A stretch of DNA of 64,000 nucleotides from Nostoc paludosum FACHB-159 (lineage in GTDB: Bacteria; Cyanobacteriota; Cyanobacteriia; Cyanobacteriales; Nostocaceae), in NCBI RefSeq assembly GCF_014698835.1, contig NZ_JACJTU010000003.1, positions 124,001-188,000 of the forward strand, written 5' to 3'. The position numbers and the translations under genes are program-made. Below, in pieces: positions 1 to 8,772 of this stretch (its first letter is position 1; every line of letters starts with the position of its first letter). The notes below the pieces were generated by a model. It was not told the origin of the DNA. It worked only from the letters and a program-made list of their open reading frames with translations, and did no database searches.

Positions 1-18
1 TATGTTCTAAAATTTGCT

Positions 19-747
19 TCAACTGCTAGAACTGCGGTAGGCAATAACAGCATAAAACGGATCTCCTCCGGGTGCGCCTAGCCACTGTAAAAAATTCGGT
101 ACTGTTGATTTCTGAACGATAACTTCTGGGGTGGTAAATCCCGGTACTGCGGCGAAGTAACTCTTGACTAATTCCACTCGTTGTGATTCTGAAGCGTCCC
201 GCCAGGCTTGAATTGCCTTTTGGAAGAACATCCGGTTAGAAAAGCTGATAATGGCGACACCACCGGGTTTGAGGATGCGGTGAATTTCAGAAAATATCGC
301 TTCTGGATATTGGATATATTGCACAGATACGCAATTGAGAACCGCATCAAAATCTTCATTTGGCAAAGGAAGCTGGGGATTTTCGTTGATATTTTGCACA
401 AAGTAACGATCGAAGCGGGGATTGCGTGCTAGTTCTTCGGCGTTGAGTCCGTGTCCCTCTATATGAGAAAATTGAATGTCTTCTGGCAGATGGGAGACCC
501 AGCTGCTCATCATATCAAAGATGCGGGTGTTGGGTTTGAGGCGATCGCGATATAAGTCTGTTAGCTGTTGAATAAATCCTTCATCTACATGGGTGACGAA
601 GCGAGGATAAGCATAGAATAAGCGATCGTCTGTGTCGTCTAATTTTAGGCGTTGATTTGGTTTTAACTGCATAAGTCTCTCGTGTAGATAACTTTTTTCC
701 AAAATTGGGGCAATTTCAGGTATTTTTAAACAAGCACTCTGTAACAT
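19..747 (-). CDS. Class I SAM-dependent methyltransferase
   Basis: A 242-residue protein of the Methyltransf_11 type. The fold is indicated by a motif I strand around IFDMMSSWVSHLP (about residues 77-89), a motif IV-like segment FDAVLNCVSVQYI (about 133-145) and the post-motif HRILKPGGVAIISFSNRMF (about 156-174). Motif I lacks the usual GxGxG glycines, so SAM binding is inferred from the overall pattern. The substrate is unknown. It is transcribed leftward, the ATG at 747 is the first in frame, and nothing downstream is visible before the window edge. It stands alone next to a divergent glycosyltransferase. Confidence 0.8.
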   Translation of the reverse strand: MLQSACLKIPEIAPILEKSYLHERLMQLKPNQRLKLDDTDDRLFYAYPRFVTHVDEGFIQQLTDLYRDRLKPNTRIFDMMSSWVSHLPEDIQFSHIEGHGLNAEELARNPRFDRYFVQNINENPQLPLPNEDFDAVLNCVSVQYIQYPEAIFSEIHRILKPGGVAIISFSNRMFFQKAIQAWRDASESQRVELVKSYFAAVPGFTTPEVIVQKSTVPNFLQWLGAPGGDPFYAVIAYRSSSS

Positions 748-1117
748 ATTTTAATAATAGTAAGAAGCATACGGCAGAATTCAGAATTCAGAATTCAGGA
801 CTCAGAATGGCCTACGCGCCGCTGCGCTAACAGAACTCAGAAGTAAAACAAGTTTTATGTCTGGCTTTTAGGGCTAGTTTGTGGTAAGAATTCAGGAGTT
901 AGGAGTTAGTAGGAGGTAGTGTGGTTTTGGGGGTTTATATTATGAGAAACTGCTGTTTAGAATAGTTGAAAAATCAATGATTATATACATATTTGATTTT
1001 TATTAAATTATCGAGTTTGAGTATTTAAACTTTAATTAATTCTAATACTCTTACAGCAAATTTTAAAATATATCATCAATCAATCCAGATTGCAGCATCT
1101 ATTTTTGATAAATTTCA
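748..1117. other. Divergent intergenic region with AATTCAG heptamers
   Basis: This 370-base gap between two divergent genes starts with three tandem AATTCAG heptamers (778-798), followed by a GC-rich scrap (about 810-835) of a type dispersed in Nostoc genomes, and AGGAGTT-type heptamers near 893-910. The rest (930-1110) is AT-rich and probably carries the promoters. No ORF, RNA gene or clear operator is seen. Confidence 0.6.
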
Positions 1118-2779
1118 ATGTTCTACAAATTACATTTCTTACAGTATATCTGGCGAAAAATCCTGCTTTTAGCAGCATCACCCTATTTCAGTTTGTTAGT
1201 TTGGATACTACCTTTATTAATATTCAGTTCTGGTTATAGCAGCCTAATAGCACATGATGAAGCGCTTTACGCTTCACGGGCACGTCTGATGTTCGATTCT
1301 GGGAATTGGATAGCACCTTGGGAAAAGGCACATCATAAAACTCCTGGCCCTTATTGGTTAATTGCCAGTTTCTATGAGCTATTTGGTATCAATGATATTA
1401 GTGCGCGTCTTCCTAGTATGATTACAGGAATTTTGTGCTTATGGATTGTATATGAAATTGGCAAAATTATCCTGGGTAAAAAATTAGCTTGGCTAGCCGC
1501 TGCAATTTTAAGTGTGGAATTTCTCTGGTTGCAATCTTGTCGTTTAAGTACACCTGATGTACCTCTAGTTTTATTGGTACTTTTAGCTATTTGGTCTTTG
1601 ATAAAAGCAGAAATAAATCCTAGAAAACGCCAATTTTGGAGTTTTATTGCTGGTTTAAGTTTAGGTTTAGGCTTCTTAATGAGAAGCTTTATGATTTTTA
1701 TACCAATCATAGCTTTATTGCCTTATTTAATTGGCGATCGTAGGCGTCACGGTCATCTGAGTAACCCGATTTTATATTTAGGGTTTTTCGTCGGTTTAAT
1801 TCCTAGTTTTGTTTGGCTATGGCTTTGTTGGTTACATTATGGAAATCAAAGTTTTGAAGAGTTGTACAAGTTTGTTATATATCAAAGTAGTAATGGTAAT
1901 GATAATTATCACACGAATTTTTTATTCTATGTATGGAATATTCCTCTCAAAGCATTTCCCTGGGCTTTTTTCGGAATTCTAGGACTATTTTTGGCTATCC
2001 GTCGCCCCTTTCGCTACAAATTGTTATTAGTTGGATTTCCAATTATCTTATTTACTGAAATTAGTATTTTTACGACTCGTTTCTCTCACTATAGTCTTTG
2101 CCTTTATCCCTTCGTTGCCTTGTTTGCAGCCGTGGGTTTAAACTGGCTGGGCGAAATTTACCAGCTAGGAATTCCCTCTCAATCCACTGTTCAAAAACGT
2201 AAAAAAAATATATTAAACTTTTTTGCCAAGCAGAATCTTCCGCGAAACCTAAGTTATGGCTTTGGCGGGTTCGGTGTTTTACTTATCATCGCCAGTATTG
2301 TAATTTTTGCTTGGGGTAGTTCTGATATCCGCAAGTATGCAATTATTGGCTTGGCTATGGGATTAGGTTGGTTAATTTTACCTGTAGTGTGGATTGGTCG
2401 TTATCACTTTGGTAAAAAGTTTCTCACAACTGGTTACTGGGTTGCAGGTTGGTTAATTCCCTGTTGGTTAGCTTTAGCCGCGATGGGTAGCACAGGTATG
2501 TTAAGTGACTATAATCCGGCTTTAAGAATTTTTCTGCAACAAAGTGCGATCGCTTCAATTTTGAAAACGAATCCGATATACTTTGTGCAAATAGATGATA
2601 AAGTCCAAGTACTGCTCGATTTCTATATTGCTATTGACGACAAACGAGTAGTCTCATTTTCTCAAGTACCAGCTTTTAGCTATGCTTGGACTGATCAAAA
2701 TCAATCCCCTAAATTATCCAGACCTCACCGCATTCTGGGTACTGTCAAAGAATATCAGTTTATTCAAGTACTTAATTAA
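1118..2779 (+). CDS. GT39-type (ArnT/PMT-like) membrane glycosyltransferase
   Basis: A 553-residue polytopic membrane protein of the dolichyl-phosphate-mannose/ArnT family, which moves a sugar from a polyprenyl-phosphate donor to a lipid or protein on the outer face of the membrane. The N-terminal helix is followed by a periplasmic loop containing HDEALYASRARLMFDSGNW, with the acidic pair (HDE) and the KTPGPYW segment typical of the catalytic first loop. About eleven hydrophobic helices follow, and the C-terminus is a short soluble tail. The ATG at 1118 is in a plausible position. Acceptor and donor cannot be told. A G-rich/C-rich hairpin repeat follows its stop codon directly. Confidence 0.85.
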   Translation: MFYKLHFLQYIWRKILLLAASPYFSLLVWILPLLIFSSGYSSLIAHDEALYASRARLMFDSGNWIAPWEKAHHKTPGPYWLIASFYELFGINDISARLPSMITGILCLWIVYEIGKIILGKKLAWLAAAILSVEFLWLQSCRLSTPDVPLVLLVLLAIWSLIKAEINPRKRQFWSFIAGLSLGLGFLMRSFMIFIPIIALLPYLIGDRRRHGHLSNPILYLGFFVGLIPSFVWLWLCWLHYGNQSFEELYKFVIYQSSNGNDNYHTNFLFYVWNIPLKAFPWAFFGILGLFLAIRRPFRYKLLLVGFPIILFTEISIFTTRFSHYSLCLYPFVALFAAVGLNWLGEIYQLGIPSQSTVQKRKKNILNFFAKQNLPRNLSYGFGGFGVLLIIASIVIFAWGSSDIRKYAIIGLAMGLGWLILPVVWIGRYHFGKKFLTTGYWVAGWLIPCWLALAAMGSTGMLSDYNPALRIFLQQSAIASILKTNPIYFVQIDDKVQVLLDFYIAIDDKRVVSFSQVPAFSYAWTDQNQSPKLSRPHRILGTVKEYQFIQVLN

Positions 2780-2905
2780 TGGGCATGGGGAGGTGTGGGA
2801 GGTGTGGGAGGTGTGGGAGGTGTGGGAGGATGGGGAAGAAATCTTTCCCCCCACGCTCCCCACACTCCCCCATCTCCCCACACTTCCCCATCTCTCCAGT
2901 CCCCA
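2780..2905. repeat. Hairpin repeat with GGTGTGGGA tandem units (copy 1)
   Basis: Four tandem GGTGTGGGA nonamers (2792-2827) are followed by the core TGGGGAAGAAATCTTTCCCC (2831-2850) and then a C-rich arm rich in CCCCACACT. The two arms are complementary, so an RNA would fold into a long G/C stem. The same core occurs at 17662 and 51810, also just after a stop codon. It may act as a terminator, but it has no T-run. Confidence 0.75.
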
Positions 2906-2950
2906 AAAAAGAGCTATTGCAAAAATACTGGAAATTAGATAGTATATAAA

Positions 2951-2970
2951 TATTACGTATACTAAATAAA
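2951..2970 (+). promoter_or_regulatory. Putative MarR operator, copy 1
   Basis: TATTACGTATACTAAATAAA lies 8 bases before the marR ATG. It matches two further copies at 3519 and 3564 (consensus TAYTACGYATWCTAAATAAA). The position over the marR leader suggests autorepression. Binding is inferred. Confidence 0.6.
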
Positions 2971-2978
2971 TTTTTCAA

Positions 2979-3446
2979 ATGATTTCTACATCCAATCAAT
3001 CCCCAACTTTAGAGTCGTGGCAGCAAAATCTGGCACCATACAATTTAGGATACAGAATTAAATTACTCTCGCAACTACTTAGCCGCAGGTTTACTGATAG
3101 ACTAGAACCCTTTGGATTGACGCCATTTCACTGGTTGGTGTTGTGCTGTCTTTGGCAAGAGGATGGTTTGCCTACTTCTAGTATTGGGGACAAACTCAAA
3201 CAAGTAGGCGGTACTTTAACTGGGGTATTAGACCGTATGGAGGAACGCGGCTTGGTACGTCGGGAACGGGACACTCAAGATCGCCGCATCTGGCGAATCT
3301 GGCTAACGGATGCAGGTAAGGAACTACAAATTGTCCTACCTCCAATCGCCGCAGCAGTGCGGGATGAAGCAATGGATGGTATTTCCGTTGCCGATCGAGA
3401 ATTCTTTTCCCAGATTTTGAATCAGGCGATCGCTAACCTCTCTTAG
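2979..3446 (+). CDS. MarR family transcriptional regulator
   Basis: A 155-residue winged-helix protein. The MarR DNA-binding region is clear: helix-turn-helix around GLPTSSIGDKLKQVGGTLTGVLDRMEERG and the wing RRERDTQDRRIWRIWLTDAGKEL (about 104-126), followed by a C-terminal dimerisation helix. MarR proteins usually repress adjacent efflux genes until a ligand binds. Here the next genes are hlyD/emrA, an MFS exporter and emrB, an arrangement like E. coli emrRAB. One candidate operator overlaps its own leader and two lie between it and hlyD, so it probably controls itself and the pump. The ligand is unknown. Confidence 0.9.
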   Translation: MISTSNQSPTLESWQQNLAPYNLGYRIKLLSQLLSRRFTDRLEPFGLTPFHWLVLCCLWQEDGLPTSSIGDKLKQVGGTLTGVLDRMEERGLVRRERDTQDRRIWRIWLTDAGKELQIVLPPIAAAVRDEAMDGISVADREFFSQILNQAIANLS

Positions 3447-3518
3447 CTAACCTCTGTTAAATATTCTCCCACAATCACCCAAGCGGGGGAGGCAACATTA
3501 AGTTTTATTTTGAGATAA

Positions 3519-3538
3519 TACTACGCATACTAAATAAA
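3519..3538 (+). promoter_or_regulatory. Putative MarR operator, copy 2
   Basis: TACTACGCATACTAAATAAA, about 85 bases upstream of the hlyD start and 45 bases (start to start) from copy 3. It differs from copy 1 at two positions. Confidence 0.6.
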
Positions 3539-3563
3539 AGATGAGCAAAGGCTCGTAACTAAA

Positions 3564-3583
3564 TATTACGCATTCTAAATAAA
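3564..3583 (+). promoter_or_regulatory. Putative MarR operator, copy 3
   Basis: TATTACGCATTCTAAATAAA, ending 39 bases before the hlyD ATG. The tandem arrangement with copy 2 suggests cooperative binding at the pump promoter. This is inference from repetition and position. Confidence 0.6.
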
Positions 3584-3622
3584 CAAGAGTGAATCGAATT
3601 ATTCTGCAAGGAGTTGAAAATT

Positions 3623-5080
3623 ATGGCCGCCAATACTTTAAACGGACGCAAGGATAACAAAACCCCAGTTTTAGAACCAGAATTGCTTACAGATTCAGAG
3701 ACTTTAGAAGCTGTGACTACAGAGACAGCACAAGCACCTGTTGTCACTCCCAACACAGAGAAAGAAGTTCCACCGAAGCGTAAAAAACCGATTGGTTTAA
3801 TTTTGGCAGGATTGGGTGTAGGTGCGATCGCCGCAGGTGCTTTTGGTTATAACTACTGGCAATATTCCTCTACCCACCAGGAAACAGATAACGCCACCGT
3901 TGTAGGAAACATTCACCAAGTTAGTAGCCGCATTCCCGGAACCGTCACTCAAGTGTTGGTGGATGATAATCAACTGGTGCAACCGGGACAGTTGTTAGTG
4001 AAGTTAGATCCGCGGGACTATGAAAGTAAGGTACAACAAGCGCAAGCAGCCTTAGAAAATGCCCGTGGTCAGGCGCAAGCCGCCCAAGCAAATATCGCCC
4101 TAGCTTCACAAACCACCACTGGTAAGACAACTCAGGCGCAAGGGGATGTCAGCAATGCTGTGGCAGCAATTTCTACTGCCCAAGCAGCAGTCCAAGAAGC
4201 GCAAGCGGGGATACCTGCGGCGCAAGCAGAGGTGAAATTAGCCCAAGCCGGCATTCCCGCAGCCCAAGCTCAGGTAGCCCAAGCAAATGCCAACTTAGAA
4301 AAAGCCCAAGCAGATTACAATCGTTACAACGAATTGTATAGATCGGGTGCGATCGCTCGTCAGCAATTAGACACAGCCAAAGCAGCGTATGATGTAGCTG
4401 TAGCGCAGAAAAATGCTGCTGTTCAAGGAGTAGAACAAGCCCAAGCCAGATTAGCCTCAGCCAAAGTTGGTGTCGCCAAAGCCCAATCTCAGCTAGCACA
4501 AGCCCAAGAAAATGTAATCAGCGCCCAAGCGAAACTGGCTGCATCCAAGGGAGGATTGCAACAAGCCACAGCCGGGGGACAAGATACAACAGCAAAACGC
4601 AGTCAATACGAAGCAGCAAAAGCAGCGATCGCTCAATCAGAAGCATCTCTTAAAGATGCTCAATTGCAACTATCCTACGTTAATATTACCGCTCCTAGTG
4701 CCGGACGAATAGGCAGGAAAAACGTGGAAGTTGGTAACCGAGTTGCAGCGGGAACACCGTTAATGGCGATCGTAGATAATCAGAATTGGGTAGTTGCAAA
4801 CTTCAAAGAAACCCAATTAGAAAACATGCGGCCGGGAGAATTAGTAGAAATTAAACTGGATGCCTTTCCTCATCATAGTTTTGTTGGTCGTGTTGACAGT
4901 ATTTCGCCAGCTTCCGGCGCTCAATTTGCCTTATTGCCACCAGATAATGCTACAGGTAACTTTACCAAAATTGTACAGCGCATCCCGGTCAAAATAGTTT
5001 TTGACCAAAAGAGTATTCAAGGATACGAATCGCGGATTACTCCTGGGATGTCTGCGGAAGTTGCAGTGGAAGTTAAGTAA
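3623..5080 (+). CDS. HlyD/EmrA-type membrane fusion protein
   Basis: The periplasmic adaptor of a multidrug or secretion pump, joining an inner-membrane exporter to the outer membrane. The ATG at 3623 is chosen because AAGGAG sits at 3608-3613 with a 9-base spacer; an upstream in-frame TTG (3614) lies too close to it. The protein (485 residues) has a cytoplasmic N-terminus, one membrane helix near residues 57-77, a biotinyl-lipoyl half domain (VSSRIPGTVTQVLVDDNQLV), a long alanine/glutamine-rich coiled coil with repeated AQAGIPAAQA units, the second lipoyl half (ITAPSAGRIGRKNVEVGNRV) and a beta-barrel end. It follows marR and precedes two MFS genes in the same direction. Confidence 0.92.
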   Translation: MAANTLNGRKDNKTPVLEPELLTDSETLEAVTTETAQAPVVTPNTEKEVPPKRKKPIGLILAGLGVGAIAAGAFGYNYWQYSSTHQETDNATVVGNIHQVSSRIPGTVTQVLVDDNQLVQPGQLLVKLDPRDYESKVQQAQAALENARGQAQAAQANIALASQTTTGKTTQAQGDVSNAVAAISTAQAAVQEAQAGIPAAQAEVKLAQAGIPAAQAQVAQANANLEKAQADYNRYNELYRSGAIARQQLDTAKAAYDVAVAQKNAAVQGVEQAQARLASAKVGVAKAQSQLAQAQENVISAQAKLAASKGGLQQATAGGQDTTAKRSQYEAAKAAIAQSEASLKDAQLQLSYVNITAPSAGRIGRKNVEVGNRVAAGTPLMAIVDNQNWVVANFKETQLENMRPGELVEIKLDAFPHHSFVGRVDSISPASGAQFALLPPDNATGNFTKIVQRIPVKIVFDQKSIQGYESRITPGMSAEVAVEVK

Positions 5081-5208
5081 TACCAAATTGTCTGTAAATA
5101 GATGAAAAACCTCTTTCTAACTATGACTTCTCCTACATCTATGGAGAGGCGTATAAAGATGAGGTCAGATGATATCTATGAAAGCAGATTGGTATAAAAA
5201 AAACTGAC

Positions 5209-6459
5209 ATGAAAAAACCGCTGCTCCCTGCATTAAGGTCAAAAAACTACCAGCTGTTTTTTGCCGGACAAGGTATTTCCCTGATTGGGACATGGATGAC
5301 GCAACTCGCTACGATTTGGCTAGTTTATGACTTGACTCACTCTGCTTTAATGTTAGGAGTTGTCGGGTTTTCTAGTCAAATTCCGAGCTTTTTTTTAGCT
5401 CCCTTTGGCGGAGTATTTGTAGATCGCTTTTCGCGGTATCGTACCTTAATTGGCACGCAAATCTTGGCGATGATCCAGTCATTAACATTAGCAGCACTGG
5501 CGTTGACTGGTGTGATTCAGGTATGGCAAATTATTGCTTTGAGTTTGTTTCAAGGATTTATTAACGCCTTAGATGCACCAGCACGGCAAGCATTTGTGCC
5601 TGAATTGGTTGAAAGTCGGGAAGATTTAGCCAATGCGATCGCCATTAACTCTACAATGGTTAACGGTGCGCGATTAATTGGGCCGGCCATCGGGGGTTTA
5701 CTAATTGCTGGCGTTGGCGTTGCCTATTGTTTTTTAATAGATGGTTTGAGCTATATTGCCGTCATCGCTGCTTTATTGGCGATGAAAGTTAAACCTTGGA
5801 AAAATTCAGTAACAGATGGTAATCCCTTGCAAAAAGTCAAAGAGGGATTTGTATATGCCTTTAGCTTTCCGCCGATTCGAGCAGTTCTATTGCTATCAGC
5901 TTTAGTTAGCCTTCTTGGACTACAAAATACTATTTTAGTACCAATTATTGCAGAAAAAGTTCTCAAAGGTGGCGCAGAAACTTTAGGATTTTTGATGGCC
6001 GCGTCTGGAGTTGGAGCCTTATCTGGTGGTATTTATCTCGCTACACGCCAAACAATTTTGGGAATAGGTAAATTCATAGCTTTAGCTCCGGCAATTTTAG
6101 GAATTGGTCTGGTTAGCTTTTCCTTATCCCGATTTTTGCCACTTTCTTTGTTTAGTATGTTATTTGTTGGTTTAGGAACAATTCTGCAAATTGCTGCTAG
6201 CAATACATTTTTACAAACAATTGTTGAAGAAGATAAACGCGGAAGATTGATGAGCTTATACACAATGTCATTTTTGGGAATGATTCCTATAGGTAATTTA
6301 TTAGGAGGTGTATTAGCAAATCATATTGGTGCTACTAACACTTTACTGTTTGATGGTATAGCTTGTATTGTCTTTTCTATAATTTTTAGCAGACAGTTGC
6401 CCGCTTTAAGACAAATAATGCGACCCATTTATGAGCAAAAAGGCATCTTTAATAAGTAA
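5209..6459 (+). CDS. MFS exporter, EntS-like (MFS_3)
   Basis: A 416-residue, about 12-helix major facilitator protein of the enterobactin-exporter-like group. The N-terminus RSKNYQLFFAGQGISLIGTWMTQLATIWLVY and the loop GGVFVDRFSRYRTLIGTQ (motif A-like) are typical; SLYTMSFLGMIPIGNLLGGVLANHIG is the matching C-half segment. It lies 128 bases after hlyD and 87 bases before emrB, so it could be co-transcribed. A substrate such as a siderophore is possible for the family, but no siderophore genes are nearby. The ATG at 5209 has no strong ribosome-binding site. Confidence 0.88.
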   Translation: MKKPLLPALRSKNYQLFFAGQGISLIGTWMTQLATIWLVYDLTHSALMLGVVGFSSQIPSFFLAPFGGVFVDRFSRYRTLIGTQILAMIQSLTLAALALTGVIQVWQIIALSLFQGFINALDAPARQAFVPELVESREDLANAIAINSTMVNGARLIGPAIGGLLIAGVGVAYCFLIDGLSYIAVIAALLAMKVKPWKNSVTDGNPLQKVKEGFVYAFSFPPIRAVLLLSALVSLLGLQNTILVPIIAEKVLKGGAETLGFLMAASGVGALSGGIYLATRQTILGIGKFIALAPAILGIGLVSFSLSRFLPLSLFSMLFVGLGTILQIAASNTFLQTIVEEDKRGRLMSLYTMSFLGMIPIGNLLGGVLANHIGATNTLLFDGIACIVFSIIFSRQLPALRQIMRPIYEQKGIFNK

Positions 6460-6546
6460 TAAAACTTAGGATCGATAACGCGCATAAATGTATAAAATGC
6501 AATTGCAAAATCTTTTTACTACTTAACCTTGAGTTGAAACAACGCT

Positions 6547-8142
6547 ATGGCTAATACAGGTGTAATTCGTCAGCCAGGGCAAAATCCTGCTCTCCCACCA
6601 GATCGTGTACCGCTAAGAACTTGGATTGGTGTATTGGCAAGTATGCTTGGTGCATTCATGGCGGTATTAGATATTCAAATAACTAATGCTTCTCTACAAG
6701 ATATTCAAGCAAGTTTAGGGGCAACTTTAGAAGAAGGTTCTTGGATTTCTACCGCCTATCTCGTTGCAGAAATTGTAGTCATCCCTCTAACAGGATGGTT
6801 ATCAAGGGTCTTTTCTCTGCGACGTTATCTGTTAGTAAATACTGCACTATTTATTTTATTTTCTATATGCTGTGCTTGGGCGTGGAATTTGAATTCTATG
6901 ATTATGTTCCGCGCCTTACAAGGTTTTAGTGGAGGAGTATTAATTCCCACCGCTATGACAATTGTTTTAACGACCTTACCGCCGTCTAAACAATCAATAG
7001 GATTAGCAGCGTTTGGTTTTAGTGCAGTTTTCGCTCCATCAATTGGCCCGACATTAGGAGGTTGGTTAACTGAAAATTTTGGTTGGGAATACAACTTTTA
7101 TATCAATATAATTCCAGGGGCATTAATGCTAGCTGGTGTTTGGTATGGAATTAAGCAAGAAGCATCCCAAATTAGTTTATTAAAACAAGGTGACTGGTGG
7201 GGAATTATTGCAATGGCCATCGGATTAGGTTCCCTGCAAGTTGTTTTAGAAGAAGGTAGCCGCAAAGATTGGTTTGGTTCGGCGTTAATTGTGCGCTTAA
7301 CTGTAATTGCAGTAATTTTTTTAGCAATATTTTTCTTTATAGAATTAACTCGTAAACAACCATTTATTAATTTGCGGCTGTTGTTTAGGCGTAACTTTGG
7401 TTTAGCCAGTATTGTGAATGTATCTTTGGGAGTAGGATTGTATGGCTCGATTTATATTTTACCGTTATATCTTGCCCAAATTCAAAAATATAATGCCCTA
7501 CAAATTGGTGAAGTATTGATGTGGGCTGGGATTCCACAATTATTTATTATTCCTTTTATACCCAAATTGATGCAACGTTTTGATGTGCGCTTCATGGTGG
7601 CTGTTGGGGTGACTTTATTTGCCGTGAGCGCATTTATGAATTCTGGAATGACTAATGAAACAGGATTAGATCAATTACGCTGGTCACAATTTGTGCGTGC
7701 AATGGGACAACCTTTAATTATGGTACCGCTGAGTTCTATTGCCACTGGTGGTTTAAGTCCAAAAGAAGCAGGTTCAGCTAGTGGTTTATTTAATATGATG
7801 CGGAATATGGGCGGTTCTATTGGTATTGCTTCTTTAGCAACTTTATTAACGAATAGAGAACAATTTCACTCGAATAGATTGGGTGATGCAGTATCTTTAT
7901 ACGACCCAACAACTCAACAGCGAATCGACCAAATGACACAATATTTTATCAGCCGAGGAGCAGATTTAAGTACAGCACAAAATCAGGCGATCGCATCTAT
8001 ATCAAATATTGTCCGTCGGGAAGCATTTGTCATGGCTTTTAACGATTGTTTCTACTTTATTGGCATTGCGTTGTTACTGAGTGGAATTGCTATTTTATTC
8101 TTTAAAAAAGTTAAAGCAAGCGGTAGTGCTGTCGCTCATTAA
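6547..8142 (+). CDS. EmrB/QacA (DHA2) family MFS drug exporter
   Basis: A 531-residue, 14-helix MFS transporter of the DHA2 family. Visible signatures are MAVLDIQITNASLQDIQASL in helix 1, GWLSRVFSLRRYLL (motif A loop) and GSASGLFNMMRNMGGSIGIASLATLL near the C-terminus. In E. coli, EmrB works with EmrA and TolC to expel hydrophobic toxins; here an EmrA-like protein lies two genes upstream, so the pair probably forms one tripartite pump. The gene is last in the marR-hlyD-MFS-emrB string. Confidence 0.92.
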   Translation: MANTGVIRQPGQNPALPPDRVPLRTWIGVLASMLGAFMAVLDIQITNASLQDIQASLGATLEEGSWISTAYLVAEIVVIPLTGWLSRVFSLRRYLLVNTALFILFSICCAWAWNLNSMIMFRALQGFSGGVLIPTAMTIVLTTLPPSKQSIGLAAFGFSAVFAPSIGPTLGGWLTENFGWEYNFYINIIPGALMLAGVWYGIKQEASQISLLKQGDWWGIIAMAIGLGSLQVVLEEGSRKDWFGSALIVRLTVIAVIFLAIFFFIELTRKQPFINLRLLFRRNFGLASIVNVSLGVGLYGSIYILPLYLAQIQKYNALQIGEVLMWAGIPQLFIIPFIPKLMQRFDVRFMVAVGVTLFAVSAFMNSGMTNETGLDQLRWSQFVRAMGQPLIMVPLSSIATGGLSPKEAGSASGLFNMMRNMGGSIGIASLATLLTNREQFHSNRLGDAVSLYDPTTQQRIDQMTQYFISRGADLSTAQNQAIASISNIVRREAFVMAFNDCFYFIGIALLLSGIAILFFKKVKASGSAVAH

Positions 8143-8190
8143 AGTTATTGGATGAGTTAAAATATTTGATAAAACTACTCAGGTACTAAC

Positions 8191-8772
8191 ATGGTCATTA
8201 GCCAAAATGAGTACTATATCTCCCCAGAAGAATATTTAGAAGGCGAGAAAGTAAGTGAAATAAAACACGAGTATATTGATGGGCAAGTCTATGCTATGGC
8301 AGGGGCGAGCGATGGTCATGTTACAGTTAGCATGAATGTATCTATGTTGCTACGAAACCATCTCAGGGGTAGTGGTTGCCGTGTCTACATGTTAGATATG
8401 AAAGCCCGAATTGATGTCATAAATCGCTATTTCTATCCTGATGTGATAGTTACTTGCGATACACGAGATAGAGAATTTGAATATTTTAAGTGCTATCCTT
8501 GCTTAGTGGTGGAAGTGCTTTCTGAATCAACAGAAGGCTATGACAGAGGTAAAAAATTTGCTAGTTACAGACACTTAGAATCATTACAAGAATATGTGCT
8601 AATTTCCCCAGACCGAATGAGTGTCGAATGCTTCCGTCGTAATGAAGAAGGACATTGGGTACTTTACCCTTATGAAAAAGGAGAAGAAGTACATTTAGCT
8701 AGCGTTGATTTTCGTTGTGCGATCGCAGCAATATATGAAGATGTATCATTAGCAGACGATAATAATTTTTAA
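8191..8772 (+). CDS. Uma2 family (DUF820) PD-(D/E)XK nuclease-like protein
   Basis: A 193-residue Uma2/DUF820 protein, a restriction-endonuclease-like fold much expanded in cyanobacteria. Family marks are the N-terminal YISPEEYLEGEKVSEIKHEYIDGQVYAMAG, the acidic YPDVIV (about residue 89), VVEVLSESTEGYDRGKKFASYR, and the final YVLISPDRMSVECFRR. The E-x-(L) after PDVIV replaces the ExK of classical nucleases, as is usual in this family. Its biological role is unknown. It converges on a broken Uma2 gene, the two coding ends overlapping by 4 bases. Confidence 0.88.
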   Translation: MVISQNEYYISPEEYLEGEKVSEIKHEYIDGQVYAMAGASDGHVTVSMNVSMLLRNHLRGSGCRVYMLDMKARIDVINRYFYPDVIVTCDTRDREFEYFKCYPCLVVEVLSESTEGYDRGKKFASYRHLESLQEYVLISPDRMSVECFRRNEEGHWVLYPYEKGEEVHLASVDFRCAIAAIYEDVSLADDNNF

